A model generated the notes under the pieces. The model was given only the letters and a program-made list of their open reading frames with translations. It was not told the DNA's origin and ran no database searches. Source: Tillus elongatus (lineage: Eukaryota > Arthropoda > Insecta > Coleoptera > Cleridae). Taken from it: DNA of 64,000 nt. This document shows, piece after piece, positions 58,206-64,000 of this stretch. The position numbers and the translations under genes are program-made. The number at the start of each line of letters is the position of its first letter. Within the stretch, counting starts at the first letter, position 1. The stretch lies in the NCBI GenBank assembly GCA_964006375.1, contig OZ023262.1:48847025-48911024 (forward strand), written 5' to 3'.

Positions 58206-58720
58206 AAATCTATAAACATAACAAGTGAGGTCTGTCAGAAAAACATTCGTTTTTCCGGTAGGCTATTGTGCATCTCAGAGCACAATGATGACAAGGTGAT
58301 CTTCACAGAAAAGTCAAAGGTAAAAGACACAAGTCACACAGTAAAACTTCAACCAACAGTCAACTTAAAATCTAAAAAGCTACAGATACAGCAACAATAG
58401 CTAAAATATGCTAAGTTAAACATACAATTAAATTAACAAAACTAAAAGCATCAGAGCAAATTGAAAAGTGTTGAAAGTTACAAAACTGCAACAGTCTAAT
58501 ATCTGAACATTAAAAGATCAAGTCTATTGTAGACACACAAAGCAAAGCCAATGAGCGAAACTGATAGGTTAAACAACACAATAGGCAGGCACAATTAAGC
58601 AAGAGACCAAATGAGAACCGTTGGGGCAAAGAAAACTGTAAAAGATTAAGTGAACAAAAACTAAACAAAATGAGCAACACTCACTTGAACAATTCTTATA
58701 AATTGAACTCGAAACTATAC

Positions 58721-58770
58721 TGGGATGCTATCTTTGTTGTGAATGAATTCACAACAAAGATAGCATCCCA
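58721..58770. repeat. 50-bp near-perfect palindrome at the PLE-2 junction
   Basis: Each 25-base arm runs from tgggatgctatctttgttg to the centre, with a single mismatch at the centre. This is the head-to-head junction of the two PLE-2 copies. Confidence 0.95.
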
Positions 58771-59124
58771 GACCTGAAGAAGTCGGGTGTTTATCGCTTA
58801 AAATGTGGTACTCCCGGTTGTAAAACTGTCTACATAGGAAGAACCGGAAGATCTTCGGGCACCAGAGTCACAGAACACCTTAGAAGTAGAAAGCAGCTCA
58901 ACAATGACACGTCAGTCTTTGGTTGACATTTGAGGGAGAGTTGCCTCTGCTTCAACAGAAATACAGATGCTGAAATCTTGCACCCTTCGAGTTTTGGCGT
59001 AGAACAATTCGTCTTAGAGGAAATTGAGATTTTCAAACATTCCAAGTGCCAGGCCAGTGAGGTTTTGAACTTGTCCAACACGGATGTAACTAACTTTCCT
59101 TCCTTCTATAGCCAATTGGTGTAA
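58747..59124 (+). pseudogene. PLE-2 GIY-YIG endonuclease domain
   Basis: The C-terminal endonuclease of a Penelope-like polyprotein. IHNKDSIPDLKKSGVYRLKC and CKTVYIGRTGRS give the GVY...YIG core; TRVTEHLRSRKQ carries the conserved Arg-x8-His-like region. After VFG a TGA at 58924 interrupts (probably a former Trp). The same frame then continues HLRESCLCFNRNTDAEIL and VEQFVLEEIEIFKHSKC, the Glu-rich end typical of the domain, to TAA at 59122. The reverse transcriptase that should precede it is absent. One nonsense codon and the 5' truncation disable it. Confidence 0.85.
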
Positions 59125-59922
59125 CAGTGCTGCTGAACTCTATGGTTTTTCTACATGACCATGAACATTATGATTTGAAGATGGCTGCTCTATGGCTCCC
59201 CTTCCATTCTCTGCTCTTTTGTCATTGACATGTTTCGCTTCTGACACTTCTTCTTGCACCTGCGCCGGTGCTCATGCCCGTTTCAAGTTCACATAATGGC
59301 CGCCCCTCACCATGGCTGTTGTTAAAAATCGCCGATCTTTTCCATTGATTTTTGTTTTGGAGACAATTTTGGCAAATCCAGATGTATATTGCAGGGCCCC
59401 AAGCGCAATGGATGAAGTTATGACCTGTGGAATCTTTCTGTATAGTTTCGAGTTCAATTTATAAGAATTGTTCAAGTGTGTGTTGCTCATTTTGTTTAGT
59501 TTTTGTTCACTTAATCTTTTACAGTTTTCTTTGCCCTAACAGTTCTCATTGGGTTTCTTGCTTAATTGTGCCTGCCTATTGTGTTGTTTAACCTGTCAGT
59601 TTTGCACGTTGGCTTTGCTTTGTGTTTCTACAATAGACTTGATCTCTTAATGACGCTTTTCAATTTGCTCTGATGCTTTTAGTTTTGTTAATTTAATTGC
59701 ATGTTTAACTTAGCATATTTTAGCTATTGTTGTAGCTTTTTAGATTTTAACTTGATTTTAACTTGACTGTTGGTTGAAGTTTTACTGTGTGACTTGTGTC
59801 TTTTACCTTTGACTTTTCTGTGAAGATCACCTTGTCATCATTGTGCTCTGAGATGCACAATAGCCTACCGGAAAAACTAATGTTTTTCTGACAGACCTCT
59901 CTTGGTATGTTTATAGATTTAT

Positions 59923-59965
59923 GCCCTGAGGATGATCTCTTAAAAGTGTCGAAACGCGTCGGGAG
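59923..59965 (+). ncRNA. Hammerhead-like ribozyme motif, PLE-2 right arm
   Basis: CTGAGGAT at 59926, a stem II region of GATCTC...AGTGTC, GAAAC at 59951, then GC and GTC at 59958-59960 before GGGAG. Stem II has decayed compared with the left arm and stem I keeps two pairs, so this copy looks less intact. Confidence 0.5.
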
Positions 59966-60015
59966 CAAAAGAAATTTTGAATAAATTTGGTGACTGTGCG
60001 ACGTTCAGGTATGTG

Positions 60016-60605
60016 GTATGGTATCGGTGACAAAGTTTTTAAAAAAATCCGCTTAAACGTCGTAACAATTGTCTAAACATATAGAGAACATGATCTATGA
60101 AATGAAAGTTTTGTCTGTCGGTCTGTATGTCTGCCTGTTATTAGCCACGATAACTTCAGAACGAAATGCGGTATCGCCTTCAAATTTGGTACACAGTTAG
60201 CACCCGACAAACAAACGATTTGGACTGTTTTTGGGTAAAATCGCTATGGAGGGTTGGGGGTGAATGGAAGGGGGGGTGGTTTGATGAAAATGTCAGTTTT
60301 CTGTCTGAGCTATAATTTACAAAAATTGGTAGGTGATACTCGTACTTAGAACCGTCACATATACCTATTATAAACTTGTTGAAATAACTATCGAGTTGTA
60401 AAATGACTCGAATAGTTTATACTTCATCGACGATCTCTGGAGTTCCTTACTACACGTACAAGTTGCTGTCTCCAAGATGTGAATCTAACCTAATTAAAGT
60501 GTATACGTAGCTCAAACTTCTAGAATACATTAACCTAGTATAGTTATTGTCGTGAAACACCAGCTCATTTTGCATGCACGCTTCAAATCCACATGTATAA
60601 AAAAG
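60016..60605 (-). repeat. Family B copy, inverted, plus unassigned DNA
   Basis: 60020-60300 is family B on the minus strand ('gtctgtatgtctgcctg', 'acccgacaaacaaacg'). 60310-60605 shows nothing recognisable. Confidence 0.55.
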
Positions 60606-61776
60606 TCTGGACACAGCAAGTGCGTTATGGAAGTGAATTTTCAAAAAACGTTTTGAATAACCACATAATAATAGATCTTTTTTTAATGAAAGCAGGCATC
60701 AAATTTGGTTACCAGTATAACCTATATAGTAGAAACAATGTACCACATTTAATCAAAATAACTTTACTGTTTGAAAAAGTACAAAAATTAACAAATAATA
60801 TAAACAGTGACATCTCTGAAGGCGTCATTTTCATGGGATCCGCTATCTATTTGTAAAAACGCCGCATCATATTTTTTTATATGCGCCAAGAATATGAAAA
60901 GTTGCAAGACAATTGAAATAACTCGAAAACAAGAACACTATATATTTTTTTTTTGTTACAAACATGCAATATCATTCGATGGAAAATGCAAAAATACAAT
61001 AAAATAAGGGGTGTTCGATAAAAAAAAGAAAATTTGTATCACGAACGACTTATGGGCCATCCTGTGATTATTAAAATAATTTGGTAAGATGCAGCTCAAA
61101 AACCCTAAAAATAACGTTTACAGTTTTTTCTCGTATCTTGTATACTAACGCATACTTACTAGTGGACCTGTGCATTGGTCGAAATTCGACCGTAATTCAA
61201 TAAATTTTTAAGTTTGAACGTTATTGATGTTTTTTGTCATAGAGTATACCTCTATAATCTCAGTGCGACTGTTTAACCGCAAACTTGTATATATTTGACA
61301 GTATGACAGTATGAACACATTTATATTATGCATCTGTTTGACCAAAGAGTAATATGTGTTTGACATGACAGATTAGATATTAACGGTCAGCTCACAACGT
61401 TCAATTACTTCATTAAATTTGTAGTTACTTTTTAGGAACTTAAAAACTGAAGTTCAATATTCAGTATGAACGTATGAACGCATCCATATACATATGTTCG
61501 ACCATAGAGTAATATGTGTTTTACATTGACATATTAATATATTAACCGTCAGCTAAAATCTGGCACTCGAAATCTTACTGTCTAATTAGAACAAAGAATT
61601 GTTTAATCTATTTGTAGCACATATTATACATACATTTTATCTTTCTGCTGCCCTTAAATGAATTTTGACTATGCCAAATCTCACACGCGCGCACGCTCGT
61701 TTGAAATTTTTTTAAAATTCAAAAGCCATGATCTCTTCACTAGCGAAAGTTTAATTAGTTAAAAAAAATTCACTAA
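60606..61776 (-). repeat. Family H 3' part and separate 5' end, minus strand
   Basis: The 3' terminus CTGGACACAGC starts at 60606 and the body with 'tgcaaaaatacaataa' follows to about 61145. 61150-61680 is unassigned AT-rich DNA with internal near-repeats ('agagtaatatgtgttt' twice). A diverged family H 5' end lies at 61685-61776. No (TA)n tract remains. Confidence 0.5.
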
Positions 61777-61799
61777 TAAATTTGATAACTTTTGCTCTT

Positions 61800-62240
61800 A
61801 AAACGTCAAGGTCGCGATTCAAAACGTCAAAAAATTGTCTAGGCATATAGAAAACATGATTTATGGAACGAAAGTTTTGTCTGACGGTCTGTATGTCTGT
61901 CTGTTATTAGCCACGATAACTTCAGAACGAAATGCGGTATCGTCTCCAAATTTGCTATACAGTTAGCACCCAACAAACAAACGATTTGGATTGTTTTTGG
62001 GCAAAATCGCTCTGGAGGGTTGGGGGTGAATGGAGGGGGGGGGTTGGGTTGATTTGATGAAAATGTCATTTTTTCGTTAAAACTCGAGTAATATAAGGTA
62101 GGTTTTATTTATTAGAAAACCTTCAATGTCATCAAACATTTGGTATTCTGTGATGAAATTAAATTAGGGGTAGAATGTGTGAGGGTGGAATATCGGTGAC
62201 GAAATTTCGAATTTTTTTGTTGTTGCTAAAACAGCGTAAA
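61800..62240 (-). repeat. Family B copy, inverted
   Basis: Minus-strand family B ('gtctgtatgtctgtctg', 'gataacttcagaacg', 'cacccaacaaacaaacg'), closely parallel to 60020-60300. Confidence 0.65.
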
Positions 62241-62330
62241 AAGTTGTGACGTTTCTAAACATCACCGACTATTTTTTTAATTATTACTCAGACAATTAAA
62301 TAAAGGATGACATCGACTATAAGTACATGT

Positions 62331-63115
62331 AATAATGATAATAAGGTTTATTGACAAAATTGAACAAACATCTACAATTAAATACAAAAAGTTACCAAAT
62401 AAAAATACACAATGAAAAACAGAATAAACATTAAATTGAGCAAGCAATTAACAAATCAATAAACGCCTATGTCGTACATTCTAAAGTAATCAGTTAACGA
62501 TTATCCCAAGAGTTATAAGACTTGGACATATTCACAGAAACAAACTTGCTTGTTAGCGAAAATGTCCATGCGACATGATAAACAAACTGAAAAATACAAC
62601 ACAAAAACAACCACCACAGTAGTGTAAAGTATCATAAAGTGAATAATAATTGGTTGCGGTCTACAATCAATAAAAGTCAAAAACAGCAAAACTAATTCCA
62701 CATGTCCACACAATACAAAACACAACACACAATAGAATTAAGACTGTCAAAGGAGTAAAAGCCAGACTTGACAGTCAGGGGACAAAATACCCTCGAACAA
62801 AATTACATACACAAACAACTTCGCCACAAGCAAAACGTATGCATACGCATCATCTGTTACACAGAATTCTTCTCCGGCCGCAGAGACCGACGCTAAATAT
62901 CCGAGACGACCCCACCGACAACAATCAAAAACCAATCGCAGTGTGTGACTTGGTCCTATAACCATGATAACAATATATTCTAAAGCTGCAATCGGCCGTC
63001 CCTGACCACCGATCAACCGACATCGCCCCAAAAATCCAAAGATGCACTCCGCAAAAGGAGAGACAGAATATAAAAGGTATAGGTACTTTAAAAATCCAGA
63101 AATACATGCTCAATC
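62331..63115 (-). repeat. Probable LINE 3' end with AATAAA and ATT tail
   Basis: The minus strand ends CAATAAACCTTATTATCATT, a polyadenylation-like signal and trinucleotide tail typical of several non-LTR groups, at 62331-62353. Upstream to about 63115 the composition is less AT-rich and a 94-codon frame (62747-63031) is open but unrecognised. Probably a 3' UTR or gene remnant. Confidence 0.45.
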
Positions 63116-63144
63116 AGTAATCTGTGTAAGGCTAGATGCATTCT

Positions 63145-63200
63145 CGCAACAATTAGAACCGTAGACCGGTTTCGCTCTCATTAGAGCTCTTCAGTATGGC
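63145..63200 (-). ncRNA. Hammerhead-like motif, second copy
   Basis: Related to 19925-19970: CTGAAGA, stem II GCTCT/AGAGC closed by AATG (so one closing change), GAAAC, stem III ACCG/CGGT. The first box has A for T, which may still be tolerated. Confidence 0.4.
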
Positions 63201-63439
63201 ATACTAATTGCAGCAAAAATACATATTTTTTTTATATACAGGAGGGAGAGTTGCCTCATGCAGACCTCATTCACGACACCGTAGAGCCGTGGGATATCGA
63301 GGTACTGTAAGACTCGTACTCTTAGTACACCTACTCACTAAAACTCCCTCCCTAGGAGTACCGGACCTTAGTCCATACCTCCGTCGGAAAGAATACACAC
63401 AATGACTTTTGGGTTTGAATGTTTCCATTCTGATTTTGC

Positions 63440-64000
63440 CGCGGTGGCGTTAACGGGTAAGTATAAGCTTTGGACGCTTATGCTTATGTGGAAGTTGCTC
63501 GTCGTAGTCGGTGGCACTACGGAGAAGAGCATTTGGGTGCAAAGCGGCTTTAGCGAACTGAGTTGTGGATAGTTGAGTTATAAACTCAAGTATCGAAGGT
63601 ATTTCCAGATCAGAATGAATCTGATAAACCATGGCGCTCCGGTAACCATTCTCTGAATTTTATTATGGATGATTTGGAGGGTCTTGATGTGTGTTGCGGC
63701 CGCGGTGGCCCATGCAGGGGATGCATAGGTCAAGGCTGGCCGGATGACGACTTTGTACATGAGCAACTTATTGTTCATGGACAATTTGGAATTTCTATTT
63801 AGAAGTGGGAACAGCTTCGAGATGAACATCGAGGCTTTTCGTCGGACGTGTCCGACATGGGGGCGCAATTTTAAGTGTTTGTCGAGGAAAACCCCGAGGT
63901 ATTTGGCGGAATCTTTCCAGGGATTAGACGAATTGTCTAATGATACGTGTTCGTGAGGTGTGTGTCTCCTCTTGGAAAATAGGACTGCTGAACATTTATC
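63440..64000 (-). pseudogene. Jockey LINE reverse transcriptase C-terminus (runs off the window)
   Basis: Enters at the window edge on the minus strand: KCSAVLFSKRRHTPHEH, WKDSAKYLGVFLDKHLKL, RPHVGHVRRKASMFISKL, FPLLNRNSKLSMNNKLL, MYKVVIRPALTYASPAW and MVTGAPWFIR. After a one-base shift near 63615 it continues HSDLEIPSILEFI, to a stop at about 63450. This is the thumb/C-terminal region after the YADD palm of jockey-clade elements. It is clearly a different element from the 13 and 55 kb LINEs. Only one frameshift is seen in this part. Confidence 0.88.

Larger units (their letters stand above)
58100..60015 (+). mobile_element. PLE-2: second Penelope-like element with inverted copy
   Basis: Plus-strand sequence 58746-60015 holds a GIY-YIG gene and 3' region. 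58100-58745 is an inverted copy of the same 3' region with the gene deleted. They meet head-to-head in a 50-bp palindrome (58721-58770). The reverse transcriptase is missing, so both copies are strongly 5' truncated at the same point. Hammerhead-like motifs occur in both arms. Confidence 0.8.

Noticed and set aside
62747..63113. Overlapping minus-strand frames of 94 and 62 codons as a gene
   Set aside because: They overlap in different frames with no recognisable domain and lie upstream of a LINE-like 3' tail.

Overview
This is an AT-rich eukaryotic window, almost certainly from an arthropod and most likely an insect. I found no host protein-coding gene I can support. The basis is the repeat content: IS630-Tc1-mariner (ITm) transposons whose transposases still carry 50-60 bp introns, Penelope-like elements with GIY-YIG endonucleases, jockey-type LINEs, a tRNA-derived SINE, and 27 long (TA)n tracts totalling roughly 2.6 kb. 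A species cannot be named from this.

Layout. 1-12.9 kb: a (TG)n tract, then copies of two dispersed non-autonomous families. Family H is Helentron/HINE-like: a 5' hairpin around TTAGTGAATTTTC, an internal (TA)n tract, sometimes 141-bp tandem repeats, and a 3' end in CTGCGTCCAG. Family B has the AGTGCTGCAAATTG start and a CTTCCACA hairpin end. 13-15 kb: a 3' piece of a LINE interrupted by one complete family H copy, which supplies an empty/filled site comparison. 16.7-19 kb: ITm-A. 20.8-21.8 kb: family H with a four-unit minisatellite. 23.1-25.9 kb: ITm-B, sitting at the centre of a second, larger palindrome. 27-32.4 kb: a dense family H array and a tRNA-like sequence. 32.8 kb: a SINE with 13-bp target duplications. 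34-36.6 kb: a mariner split in two by palindromic and family H DNA. 37.4-39.7 kb: ITm-C. 42.1-43.5 kb: 5'-truncated ITm-E. 43.8-44.7 kb: a LINE remnant. 45.9-49.3 kb: Penelope-like element PLE-1. 51.4-53.3 kb: ITm-D. 54.5-57 kb: the longest LINE, on the minus strand. 58.1-60 kb: PLE-2. 62.3-64 kb: two LINE 3' ends, one running off the window.

How the parts relate. Every transposase or reverse transcriptase gene is damaged by stops, frameshifts or truncation, so this is a nest of dead elements inserted into one another. Each ITm element has at least one end directly against, or within about 25 bp of, a (TA)n tract, which fits their TA target. Family H may be seeding those targets. The least routine observations are: hammerhead-ribozyme-like motifs in the terminal repeats of both PLEs (plus a third type elsewhere), head-to-head inverted PLE copies with internal deletions, short phase-1 introns in two transposases, and the family H architecture with its filled site.
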